64,000 nt of DNA. Source: Enteractinococcus fodinae. GTDB lineage: Bacteria > Actinomycetota > Actinomycetes > Actinomycetales > Micrococcaceae. Both the position numbers and the translations under genes were made by a program. This document shows positions 34,122 through 41,879 of this stretch, one piece after another (position 1 is the stretch's first letter; each line of letters opens with the position of its first letter). The notes under the pieces are model-generated. The model had not been told where the DNA came from. It saw nothing but the letters and a program-made list of their open reading frames with translations, and made no database searches. The stretch lies in NCBI RefSeq assembly GCF_031458395.1, contig NZ_JAVDYJ010000001.1:2604001-2668000 (forward strand). Direction: 5' to 3'.

Positions 34122-34924
34122 CCACTTCACTCCAACGCCCCCAAAAATCCCAAGTAGAGATTCTGCTGCGGTTTGTCGGCTGGGAATTCTGGCGCAATTT
34201 CCGCATGCTAGATGCCACCTTCTTCGTCATCATCCTGCCGGCAGCGATGTATTTGATGTTCGGCGTCGCCATGGACCAAGGCGAGATGCCCGCCGGCTAC
34301 GGCAACGTTTCGGCTTATGTCATGACCTCGATGGCCGTCTACGGGGCGGTCATCTCCACCACGGCGATGGCCGGTTCGGCCGCGGTCGAGCGGACGACGG
34401 GTTGGGGCCGTCAGTTGAACATGACCGGTCTGACCGAAGCCAACTACATCCTGGGCAAAATGCTCATGGCGCTGTTGATGGCCATCAGCCCGATTGTCAT
34501 TGTCTACATCGCCGGCGCCGTCACGGGGGCGGAATTCGACTCGATCTGGCACTGGTTTGCATCGGCGGCACTGTGTCTGGTGGTTGCCATCCCGTTCTCA
34601 CTCTATGGCCTGGCGTTTGCCCTGCTGTTCCGCTCAGAAACTGCCGTCAGTGCAGCCTCCGGGTTCCTGGTGCTGTTTGCATTTTTTGGCAACCTGTTCA
34701 TCCCGCTGGGCGGCGCGCTGCTCGATATCGCCAAATTCACCCCGCTGTACGGTCCAGCCATGTTGGCCCGCTGGCCCCAAACCGAGGGGATGCTGATCCC
34801 GATGCAAGCCGGGGCCGAAGTAGAATTTGAATCCATGTGGCTACTGTTGACCAATATCGGCGGCTGGACGGTCATCTTCGGGATCATGTGCCTGATGGCC
34901 GTGCGCCGCAGAACGGCCCGCTAA
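34118..34924 (+). CDS. ABC-2 type transporter permease
   Basis: 268 residues from ATG 34118, inside the end of the ATPase gene (ATGA). Six membrane helices with the ABC-2 pattern: a cytoplasmic N-terminus (VEILLRFVGWEFWRNFRML), AVERTTGWGRQLNMTGL between helices 2 and 3, and a final helix followed by RRRTAR. Substrate unknown. The following two-component system suggests an antibiotic-stress or lipid-stress efflux module like Bacillus LiaRS or DesKR-linked transporters. Confidence 0.85.
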   Translation: MTTSLQRPQKSQVEILLRFVGWEFWRNFRMLDATFFVIILPAAMYLMFGVAMDQGEMPAGYGNVSAYVMTSMAVYGAVISTTAMAGSAAVERTTGWGRQLNMTGLTEANYILGKMLMALLMAISPIVIVYIAGAVTGAEFDSIWHWFASAALCLVVAIPFSLYGLAFALLFRSETAVSAASGFLVLFAFFGNLFIPLGGALLDIAKFTPLYGPAMLARWPQTEGMLIPMQAGAEVEFESMWLLLTNIGGWTVIFGIMCLMAVRRRTAR

Positions 34925-34928
34925 CCGT

Positions 34929-36068
34929 ATGAGCATCATCTCTAAAATCACCACGACCGGCCAGACCAGCTACCTACCCGATCCACCGACGACCACGGCT
35001 GAACGTCGGGCCATCATCTTCACCGCAGGCATCTGGTTGGTGTTCTTGGGGTGGACGATCATCGGTTTCCTCGAATCCACCGCCCCGGTGCCCGCCCAAA
35101 TCACGGGATGGGCGGCACTGGTCGCGTTCCCCGTCGTCTATCTCTTCGGGTTTCTGCGCCCCGAGCCGCTGGCCCGGGCTTCCCGCCACGTCAACACCCT
35201 GCTGTACACCCTGGCCCTGATTGCGCTGGGTCTTGTCATGGCCCAAGTCACGCCCACGGCAATCATCAACATCGTGCCGTATTTGATGGCCCAGTGGATC
35301 TTCAACCACCGGCTGGCAACCGGCATCATCGCCGTGGTCATATTATTCTTGGCCGCGGTGGCCGTGGTGGTACTGGGCAATCTTGATGACTACGCTAATT
35401 GGTTCCTCGCCTCGGTCGGGTCCCCTGCGATCATCATGGTGTTCATCCGCATCAGCATCGAGATGGGTGCCACCCAGCAAGAGCGCTCCGAGCAATTGGC
35501 GTTGGCTGCCCAGCGCGAAGAGCTGGCCTCCACCGTTCACGACGTGCTGGGGCATTCGCTGACCACCATCACCGTCAAAGTTCAACTGGCCCAACGCTTA
35601 CTCAACACGAACTTGGATGCCGCAAAAACCGAACTCGCGGACATCGAGGCGTTGGCCCGGCGCTCATTATCCGAGGTCCGCGCCACCGTCACCGACCTCC
35701 AACACCCAGACCTGACGGAACAGCTTGACAAGGCCCACCACGGACTGACCGCAGCCGGAGTGACTTTTCAGCGCCCCGAAACCCTACCTCGCCTGACGCT
35801 GGTGCAACAGCAAGTCTTTGCATGGGTCATCCGCGAAGCCGTGACCAATGTGTTGCGACACGCCAACGCTACAACGTGCACCATCAGCATGACACACCAG
35901 GAGGCCGGTGTGGTCCTGCGAATCGATGACGACGGGGACGGCGTCCATGACACGAACCCGGTGAACCATCACGGTTTGGCCGGGCTGCAACGCAGAGTCA
36001 CGGCGGCCGGCGGTAGTCTGGAATTATTCCATCTCAATCCTGGAACTCGTGTGGAGGTGCGCCTGTGA
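34929..36068 (+). CDS. sensor histidine kinase (HisKA_3/NarL-type partner)
   Basis: 379 residues. Five or six membrane helices (about 30-175) without a large extracytoplasmic loop, so it probably senses a membrane state or the transporter. Then the dimerisation/phosphoacceptor segment REELASTVHDVLGHSLTTITVK with the phosphorylated histidine, and a compact HATPase domain (REAVTNVLRHANAT, IDDDGDG, HHGLAGLQRRV). Starts 4 nt after the permease and overlaps the regulator by 4 nt. Confidence 0.9.
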   Translation: MSIISKITTTGQTSYLPDPPTTTAERRAIIFTAGIWLVFLGWTIIGFLESTAPVPAQITGWAALVAFPVVYLFGFLRPEPLARASRHVNTLLYTLALIALGLVMAQVTPTAIINIVPYLMAQWIFNHRLATGIIAVVILFLAAVAVVVLGNLDDYANWFLASVGSPAIIMVFIRISIEMGATQQERSEQLALAAQREELASTVHDVLGHSLTTITVKVQLAQRLLNTNLDAAKTELADIEALARRSLSEVRATVTDLQHPDLTEQLDKAHHGLTAAGVTFQRPETLPRLTLVQQQVFAWVIREAVTNVLRHANATTCTISMTHQEAGVVLRIDDDGDGVHDTNPVNHHGLAGLQRRVTAAGGSLELFHLNPGTRVEVRL

Positions 36069-36676
36069 CCATCCGGTTACTGCTAGCCGATGATCAACAT
36101 CTGATCCGTGCCGGCCTGGCCGCCCTGTTGAATCTGGAGGCTGACCTCGACGTCGTTCACCAACTGCCCGACGGCCGGGAGATTGTCGAACACATCCGAC
36201 AACACCAAGTTGATGTGGCCGTATTGGATATCGAAATGCCCGAGGTTGACGGCATCACCGCCACTGCAGACATCACCGCGGCCTTCGGTGACGAGGTCGC
36301 CGTCTTGATCGTCACCACGTTTGGCAGGGCAGGGTACTTGCAGCGCGCGATGACGGCAGGAGCGCGCGGGTTCATGGTCAAAGATGCCCCCGCGGAACAA
36401 CTTGCCGAAGCGGTGCGCACCGTACATGCCGGTGGCCGCGCGGTCGATCCGGCGTTGGCCGCCGAAGCCTTGAGCGCCGGGACCAATCCGTTGACGGACC
36501 GCGAGCGCGATGTGCTCAAGGCTGCGCTGACTGGCTCGTCAGTCAAACATATTGCAGCCCAGGTGCACTTATCACAGGGCACGGTGCGCAATCACCTGTC
36601 GTCGGCGATCGGGAAGACGCAGACCGCAAACCGGACCGAAGCCGCCCGGGTGGCACAGCAAAACGGCTGGCTCTAG
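36065..36676 (+). CDS. LuxR/NarL-family response regulator
   Basis: 203 residues. The receiver domain has acidic residues in LLADDQ, phosphoacceptor D55 (VAVLDIEMP), the Thr of VTTFGR and the Lys in VKDAP. The C-terminal LuxR HTH reads PLTDRERDVLKAALTG, KHIAAQVHLSQGTVRNHLSSAI. Partner of the kinase whose gene it overlaps. The obvious target is the upstream ABC operon. Its last four bases overlap the convergent small gene at 36673. Confidence 0.93.
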   Translation: MTIRLLLADDQHLIRAGLAALLNLEADLDVVHQLPDGREIVEHIRQHQVDVAVLDIEMPEVDGITATADITAAFGDEVAVLIVTTFGRAGYLQRAMTAGARGFMVKDAPAEQLAEAVRTVHAGGRAVDPALAAEALSAGTNPLTDRERDVLKAALTGSSVKHIAAQVHLSQGTVRNHLSSAIGKTQTANRTEAARVAQQNGWL

Positions 36677-36897
36677 AGCAGGCGATAGTTGCCCGCTTTG
36701 GCAACGGCAGCTTCGAGTGCGGTTCGGTCGATGGGCTCATCGTCCTTGTGCTTGAGGATCATGCAGGTGTCTTTGCCAGCTTCGACTTCGAAAGCCACTC
36801 CACCCACCCGAGGGACATCGTATACCTGCCCTTTGATGGACCGAGTGGCCGCGTTGCTTAGCGCGCCTTCCAAGAAATAAATGGTGCTGGTAATCAT
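36673..36897 (-). CDS. small HMA-like protein lacking the CxxC metal site
   Basis: 74 residues. The ferredoxin-like pattern of HMA/CopZ domains is visible (TSTIYFLEGALSNAATRSIKG, VGGVAFEVEAG, then DRTALEAAVAKAGNYRLL). The metal-binding CxxC of the first loop is replaced by LSNAATRS, and the single cysteine is at a different place (DTCMIL). GGGAGG precedes the ATG. It sits 12 nt downstream of the cytochrome b/molybdopterin fusion, so a role with that enzyme is possible. Function unknown. Confidence 0.65.
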   Translation of the reverse strand: MITSTIYFLEGALSNAATRSIKGQVYDVPRVGGVAFEVEAGKDTCMILKHKDDEPIDRTALEAAVAKAGNYRLL

Positions 36898-36909
36898 AAG
36901 ACCTCCCGG

Positions 36910-38433
36910 TTAGATCCGCCCGTTGAAAGCCTGCATCGCGGAGTCTTCACGCGTGCCGCCCCTACCGTCACCGATATCGGCGTAATCGGTGACCCATTCA
37001 ATTTTGCGCACCCATTTGACCATCTTGTACCCGTGGCTGGACTCCACGCGCAACCGGAGCGGTGCCCCCAGATGCTCATCCAGCGGGCGATCATTGCGTT
37101 CATAGGCCAAGATCGTGTCATCCTCGTTGACGTCGCGCAGTGGGATGACCGAATAGAACGGTTCTCGCGGACGGTTGTCGTACATGACCTGGGCGAGGCC
37201 GTGGGATTCAATGAGCACATACTTGGCCTGCTCGGGCCGTGGGCCCAATAAGTCGAGCACGTCGCGGAGCCGCACTCCCGCCCACTTTGACGTGGCGGTC
37301 CAGCCCTGCATACACGATTGAATGCCGATGTATTCCTGTTTCGGCATGGCTTGCAGGTCTGCCAGGCTCAACTGGATGGTTTCACCGCTTAATTCGCCGC
37401 CAACTTCAAGCCGCCAGTCCGCCCAGTCCTCGTCCCGATGGGCGAGCCATTCGGGGGATTCATCCTCGGTCGGTGGTAGCCCGTTGGTCCAATGGAACTC
37501 CGAAATGTCTTTTTCGGTGAAGACTTTCTGTTTCGACATCCGCGAGCGCATCCAATTCAGAAACAGTTGACGGCCCGGTTCGGTCGCAGCGACCAGGAAG
37601 CGTTGTGCTCGCGGTCTGTTGGCCAAACTGAGGTAGCTCAGGCCAATCAGAAATGCGATGACGACGACGATGCCGAGCAGGGCGACCGTGAACGCCTGCG
37701 CATAGTATTCCGGCTGATTGGCTTCAATCCCCAGCATCATGTGTGGCAAGTTGTATTCGGGGTGAACCAGAAACACCAGGCCGACGTGCATGATGAGGAA
37801 AATAATGAACGCTGTGTGGCAGATGAAATGCAGTGAGCGGGCCACTTGGACGCCACCAAAAATTTTCAGGTACCACGGAAACCGCGACCGGATGGCGGGC
37901 GACATTGCCAGCCCGGTGAGGATCATCAGCGGTGCCAGCACAAAGACGACGCCTGTGTAGGTGAGCATTTGCAGGGCGTCATAGGGTTGGAAGTGCTCGA
38001 TTGAGGGCACACCGAAACCCGCGTAAATCGTCAGCGACTCCCAGGCTTCTGGAAACACGTCCCAGGACGTGGGAATGATGCGCGTCCACAGTCCGGTGGC
38101 AAACAACATGATCACATAGAACAGGCCGTTGAGCACCCAGAGCATGACGCCCAGGCCGTGCCAGTGGCGTCCAAGGCCAATGTTTTCCCGGCCCGGTAAC
38201 GACAGCAAGGGCGACATCGAGCGCTCGTCCATCAGCGAGGTGTAGACGCCCTCTTCGGTAGGTAGCTTCCGCTTGGTGAAACGTAACCATTCGGTCCCGG
38301 GTTTGGAATCATTGCGCCACCACAGTCTGGGCAGCGAGGCGAGGATTTCCCATCCGCTGCGGATCAAGATGCCCAGGAGGACGAAATTGAACAGGTGGGA
38401 GGCGCGTAGCCAAAAGGGAAAATCTGCCTCCAT
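36910..38433 (-). CDS. cytochrome b / molybdopterin-dependent oxidoreductase fusion
   Basis: 507 residues from ATG 38433 (GGAGGAG 8 nt upstream); GTG 38454 is the longer alternative. The N-terminal half has about five membrane helices with histidines suited to b-heme (RASHLFNFVLLG, GRHWHGLGVMLW, LHFICHTAFIIFLIMHVGLVF), like cytochrome b561/formate dehydrogenase gamma subunits. The C-terminal part is an Oxidored_molyb (sulfite oxidase-like) domain, with the Mo-ligand cysteine in GIQSCMQGWTA (C374) and SSHGYKMVKWVRKIEW. The single chain suggests direct electron flow between the Mo site and the quinone pool. Substrate unknown. Confidence 0.85.
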   Translation of the reverse strand: MEADFPFWLRASHLFNFVLLGILIRSGWEILASLPRLWWRNDSKPGTEWLRFTKRKLPTEEGVYTSLMDERSMSPLLSLPGRENIGLGRHWHGLGVMLWVLNGLFYVIMLFATGLWTRIIPTSWDVFPEAWESLTIYAGFGVPSIEHFQPYDALQMLTYTGVVFVLAPLMILTGLAMSPAIRSRFPWYLKIFGGVQVARSLHFICHTAFIIFLIMHVGLVFLVHPEYNLPHMMLGIEANQPEYYAQAFTVALLGIVVVIAFLIGLSYLSLANRPRAQRFLVAATEPGRQLFLNWMRSRMSKQKVFTEKDISEFHWTNGLPPTEDESPEWLAHRDEDWADWRLEVGGELSGETIQLSLADLQAMPKQEYIGIQSCMQGWTATSKWAGVRLRDVLDLLGPRPEQAKYVLIESHGLAQVMYDNRPREPFYSVIPLRDVNEDDTILAYERNDRPLDEHLGAPLRLRVESSHGYKMVKWVRKIEWVTDYADIGDGRGGTREDSAMQAFNGRI

Positions 38434-38598
38434 GATGTACTCCTCCGGGCTCACCGTGGTCGGTCTTTGGTTGGTCTGGAAGGAACCCTTCCATGCAGCG
38501 TATCAACGGGGTTCAGGGGGCTCAATGGATCGTATGCACGAGCTTTGAGATTCGTTACACTCGAGGCATCGCTGTGTTTCTGTAAGAAGGGAATTCTC

Positions 38599-38922
38599 AT
38601 GACCGACGTATCGATGACCACCCTGCACCAGAAGTTAGATTTTTTGCTCGAGGATCACAATGTGACCGACTTCGACGCCTCGAATCTTGATCTTGAGTCG
38701 CACACTTCACTGCATGCTAAAGCCAATGCGCTGTGCAGCGCGCACGGCGGAGACCCGTCAACGATGCGGGATGAGACGATCGAACAGCTCCAGCCGAAAC
38801 TGGACTTTTTACTCAAGGGCCACGGGGTGGCGTTTGATGCGACCGACTTGGACCCGACGTCGGTGGACACTGTGGACGCGAAACTCGACGCTATTGTGGA
38901 CGCTCACCACGCCGGGCACTAA
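38599..38922 (+). CDS. small hypothetical protein with two tandem repeats
   Basis: 107 residues from ATG 38599 (AGAAGGG 8 nt upstream). The upstream in-frame extension to 38467 has no such site. Two copies of a 38-residue unit are visible, residues 12-49 and 67-104. Shared positions include KLDFLL..H.V..FDA..LD..S...+.AK..A....AH, joined by a polar linker. No family recognised. A soluble, acidic, helical product is likely. It overlaps the convergent methyltransferase by 4 nt. Confidence 0.7.
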   Translation: MTDVSMTTLHQKLDFLLEDHNVTDFDASNLDLESHTSLHAKANALCSAHGGDPSTMRDETIEQLQPKLDFLLKGHGVAFDATDLDPTSVDTVDAKLDAIVDAHHAGH

Positions 38923-39506
38923 CGCGCCTGCCGGGCGATCATGTGGGCGTGAATAGCGCTGGGCTCTCCGTGTTGGTCAATGACTTCAAAGCCTGCCTCG
39001 GTCAGCGCGTGGCGCATATCGGCCATGGGCCATCGGTAGGCCACTGCGACCGGGTGGTCAAACGCTTGTAGGTGTGGCCCGGAAAAGAACGACAACAACA
39101 TGGTGCCGTTGGGATCGAGGGCTTGCTGAAGCGTCGCAAGGGCTGTGGGTAATTCGTCGGGGCCCATGTGAATGACTGAATACCACGCCAGGATGCCGAC
39201 CCAGCGGCGCTCTGCCAGGACAAGATCCGAGATCGACCCGTGACAGAAACGCACCGCGGGGTGACTCTTCCGCGCGATACGGAGTAGCCGTTCGGCTGGC
39301 TCTAGCCCAGTGACGTCATGGCCACGCTGCACAAGGTGCCCGGTCCAGCGTCCCGTGCCCGAACCGACATCCAGGATGGGGCCGGCTACAGTGTTTGCCC
39401 AGGGTTCGATAATTGCTCGGTCTGGGTCATCAGGTGACACCGCGGTGCCGAGGAGGCGTTCGGCCGCAGTCGCTTCTGCGTCGTAGGCGTTCCCGATCTC
39501 ATCCAT
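38919..39506 (-). CDS. class I SAM-dependent methyltransferase
   Basis: 195 residues. Motif I ILDVGSGTGRWTGHLVQRGHDVTGLEPAERLL, then the acidic and aromatic positions of a small-molecule methyltransferase (LAWYSVIHMGPDELPTALATL). It is followed on the same strand by no further gene before the convergent repeat protein. It lies 26 nt downstream of the betaine-type methyltransferase. Substrate unknown. Confidence 0.82.
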   Translation of the reverse strand: MDEIGNAYDAEATAAERLLGTAVSPDDPDRAIIEPWANTVAGPILDVGSGTGRWTGHLVQRGHDVTGLEPAERLLRIARKSHPAVRFCHGSISDLVLAERRWVGILAWYSVIHMGPDELPTALATLQQALDPNGTMLLSFFSGPHLQAFDHPVAVAYRWPMADMRHALTEAGFEVIDQHGEPSAIHAHMIARQAR

Positions 39507-39531
39507 AGACGTGCCCCATCTGGCCGCGGTG

Positions 39532-40365
39532 TTATGCGGCGGGTTTGCGGAAGTGGAAAATACCCCAGCTCAACAGGCCGCGGTTCCCGGCGTCGACCCA
39601 GTGCTGCAGTCCGGTCATCATGGCGTCTAGGTACTGCTGGCTTGCGGTTTTCAATAGCTCATCAGCGTTGGCGCGGGTTTCTTCGAGTACCCGGCCGTAG
39701 TGGATGGGTAGCATGTCGCTGAGGTCATCAAACTCGACGAATTCTAGCCCGGCATCGGCGGCCAGCTGCTTATACTCACTCGGGGAAGCCAACGACGTCA
39801 AGTTCAGACGCTCCAGAACGCCCGACAGGTCGGCCGCGGACACCCCGTCGGCCGCCATGGGATCGGTGAAGAGGAATTCGCCGCCTGGTTTGAGTATCCG
39901 GGCGGCCTCTGCCATTGGTACGTCGCGGCGTGGTGCGTGCAAGAACGCGTCCTGGGACCACACCAGGTCTGCGACCGCATCCGATGCTGGCACATCGTTG
40001 TAACTGGCGTCCGCCACGACGATGCGATCGTGGACACCCGCCCGCTGGTTGAGGCTTTCGGCGCGACGGTTTTGCGCACTACTAAGGTTCACGGCCAACA
40101 CCTTGCTGTCGAGGTGTTGGGTAAGGAATCGGGCGGCCCCACAGTAGCCCGAACCTAAGTCAACGACGTAGCCGATGCCACCCTGCCGGATCTTTTCGGC
40201 CATGTGCTGCATGGTCCGGTGGCTCGCGTCAGCGATGGGTTCATCGTCTGCCGTGTAGATGCCAAGGTGAATATCGTTCCCACCCCAAATTTGGGAATAG
40301 AACGCACCGGCGTCCCGGCTGTCATACGCCGCCTGGGCTACACGTTCAGATGCTGTATTCGGCAA
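39532..40365 (-). CDS. methyltransferase resembling sarcosine/dimethylglycine N-methyltransferase
   Basis: 277 residues from TTG 40365, supported by GAGGAG 6 nt upstream. The longer frame to 40461 adds an unrelated N-terminus. The N-terminus (ASERVAQAAYDSRDAGAFYSQIWGGNDIHLGIY) resembles SDMT of halophiles, which turns sarcosine and dimethylglycine into glycine betaine. Motif I is VVDLGSGYCGAARFL, followed by LAVNLSSAQNRRAE. The usual partner, glycine/sarcosine methyltransferase, is not adjacent. Other SAM enzymes share this fold, so substrate assignment is tentative. Confidence 0.72.
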   Translation of the reverse strand: MPNTASERVAQAAYDSRDAGAFYSQIWGGNDIHLGIYTADDEPIADASHRTMQHMAEKIRQGGIGYVVDLGSGYCGAARFLTQHLDSKVLAVNLSSAQNRRAESLNQRAGVHDRIVVADASYNDVPASDAVADLVWSQDAFLHAPRRDVPMAEAARILKPGGEFLFTDPMAADGVSAADLSGVLERLNLTSLASPSEYKQLAADAGLEFVEFDDLSDMLPIHYGRVLEETRANADELLKTASQQYLDAMMTGLQHWVDAGNRGLLSWGIFHFRKPAA

Positions 40366-40478
40366 AAAAGGCTCCTCGAGTTCGTGACGGTCTGCGCTCC
40401 ACTCTAGGGAAGACGTTACCGAGATCTCATGCTCCCGGCCACAAACCGTCACGAACAGCACCGCGCAGAGGAATACGC

Positions 40479-41384
40479 TTAGGGTTCGATGATCACTTTG
40501 CCGGCCGCGTGCCCTTCTTCGACAACGGCGATGGCCTGCTGGACCTCATCGAGGCTGAACCGTTGCACCACGTTGGGGTCAACCAAGCCGTACTCGGCGA
40601 CGCCGGTGATCTTTTCGAGTCCCTCATTGGTACGTTCCACACCTGCGCCACCGAGTTCTTCAGCGGTGGCAGGGTCAGCGGTGGAGATAATGACGCTGGG
40701 GTCTTTGGCCACCGAGGCGATATCGCGGAGTGGCTGGCCGCCCACCAAATCAATGAGCAGGTCGGCACCGTCGGAGGCAACTCCGCGCACCCTGTCGGCC
40801 GCGCCGTCGCCCGACTCAACGAAGGTGGCACCGGTAGCTTCCACAAGCTCTTGTTTTGACGCGCTGGCCACCCCGATCACATTGAATTGGTGCACCTTGC
40901 CGATTTGGGCGGCCATCAGGCCCACTCCCCCACCGGCACCTAGAATGACCATGGTCTGGCCGATTTCCAGCTCGATCTGATGCGTGACGTCGTAGGCGGT
41001 GCCCCCGGCCACGGGCAGGGCCGCCGCGTTCGCAAAGCTGAGCTCTTCGGGTTTTGCCACGGTCTGCTTTCCATTGAGCACGGTGTGTTCTGCAAACGTC
41101 CCGTGGCCTTTGGCCGCCAGACCCAGGACCTCGTCGCCCACCGCAAAATCTTCGACATCGGAACCGACCGCGGTGACGATTCCGGAGGCTTCGCGGCCCA
41201 TCGGTGCGGGAAGTTTCCAGTGGTCACCCATCTGTCCGGCCCGAATCTTCCAATCTGCTGGATTCACACCGGCAGCTTTGACTTCAATGACCACCTGCGA
41301 GGCCTCCGGTACCGGCACCTCGCGGTCGATCAGCTGTTGGGTTTCGGGGCCACCGAATTCGGTGAAGACCAGCGTTTTTGACAT
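40479..41384 (-). CDS. zinc-independent MDR quinone oxidoreductase-like protein
   Basis: 301 residues of the medium-chain dehydrogenase/reductase superfamily. The N-terminal GroES-like domain has VEVKAAGVNPADWKIRAGQMG and AVGSDVEDFAVGDEVLG. The Rossmann domain has ILGAGGGVGLMAAQIGK. Zinc-binding cysteines are absent, which fits NADPH:quinone oxidoreductases. Located 29 nt downstream of a cupin gene on the same strand. Probably detoxifies quinones or enals. Confidence 0.85.
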   Translation of the reverse strand: MSKTLVFTEFGGPETQQLIDREVPVPEASQVVIEVKAAGVNPADWKIRAGQMGDHWKLPAPMGREASGIVTAVGSDVEDFAVGDEVLGLAAKGHGTFAEHTVLNGKQTVAKPEELSFANAAALPVAGGTAYDVTHQIELEIGQTMVILGAGGGVGLMAAQIGKVHQFNVIGVASASKQELVEATGATFVESGDGAADRVRGVASDGADLLIDLVGGQPLRDIASVAKDPSVIISTADPATAEELGGAGVERTNEGLEKITGVAEYGLVDPNVVQRFSLDEVQQAIAVVEEGHAAGKVIIEP

Positions 41385-41413
41385 GGTGTTTTTCTCCTTG
41401 GGTCGGCGTCAAC

Positions 41414-41839
41414 TTAGGCCTGTGGTGGTTTATCTTCGCCTGATGCTTCCGCGGCGTCGGCTTCTTCCTTAGTCGCATACTGGGCGTCCGCCGAATGCTC
41501 GGGTGGCGAATAGATCGTGTAGAGCACCAGCGGTTCGTCACCGGTGTTGCGGAAGTTATGTTGGGCGCCGGCGGGGACGGCGCACTGATCACCGGCCTCG
41601 ATCGGGTGGGTTTCGCCGTTGAGGTCGCCTTCACCCGTCCCCGAAATGAAGGTCAGAATCTGGTCGGTGTGCTCATGCACCTCGTCGCCAATTTCCCCGC
41701 CGACCGGGACGGTCATGATCACAATCTGGGCGTGTTCGCCGGTCCACAGTGTTCTGCGGAAATCGGGGCTTTCCTGGGCGATGTCGGCGATCGTGAAGTG
41801 TTTGATGTTGCCTTCAAGTTCGAAATGCTTTTCTGTCAT
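41414..41839 (-). CDS. cupin domain protein
   Basis: 141 residues with one cupin barrel. Motif 1 is GGEIGDEVHEHTDQILTFISGTGEGDL, which carries the His/Glu ligands, and motif 2 is DQCAVPAGAQHNFRNTG. The C-terminal tail is Ala/Glu-rich (EEADAAEASGEDKPP). Short cupins of this sort bind a metal and act as isomerases, dioxygenases or small-molecule sensors. In the same direction as the MDR gene and probably co-transcribed with it. Confidence 0.8.
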   Translation of the reverse strand: MTEKHFELEGNIKHFTIADIAQESPDFRRTLWTGEHAQIVIMTVPVGGEIGDEVHEHTDQILTFISGTGEGDLNGETHPIEAGDQCAVPAGAQHNFRNTGDEPLVLYTIYSPPEHSADAQYATKEEADAAEASGEDKPPQA

Positions 41840-41879
41840 GTGCTACTCCTTATTTGAGACCTTGTGGTGGTGTGGACGT

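Noticed and set aside
34099-34830. 243-codon frame overlapping the ABC permease
   Set aside because: Arg/His/Pro-rich shadow in a high-GC gene; the permease frame has clear membrane helices and a good start.
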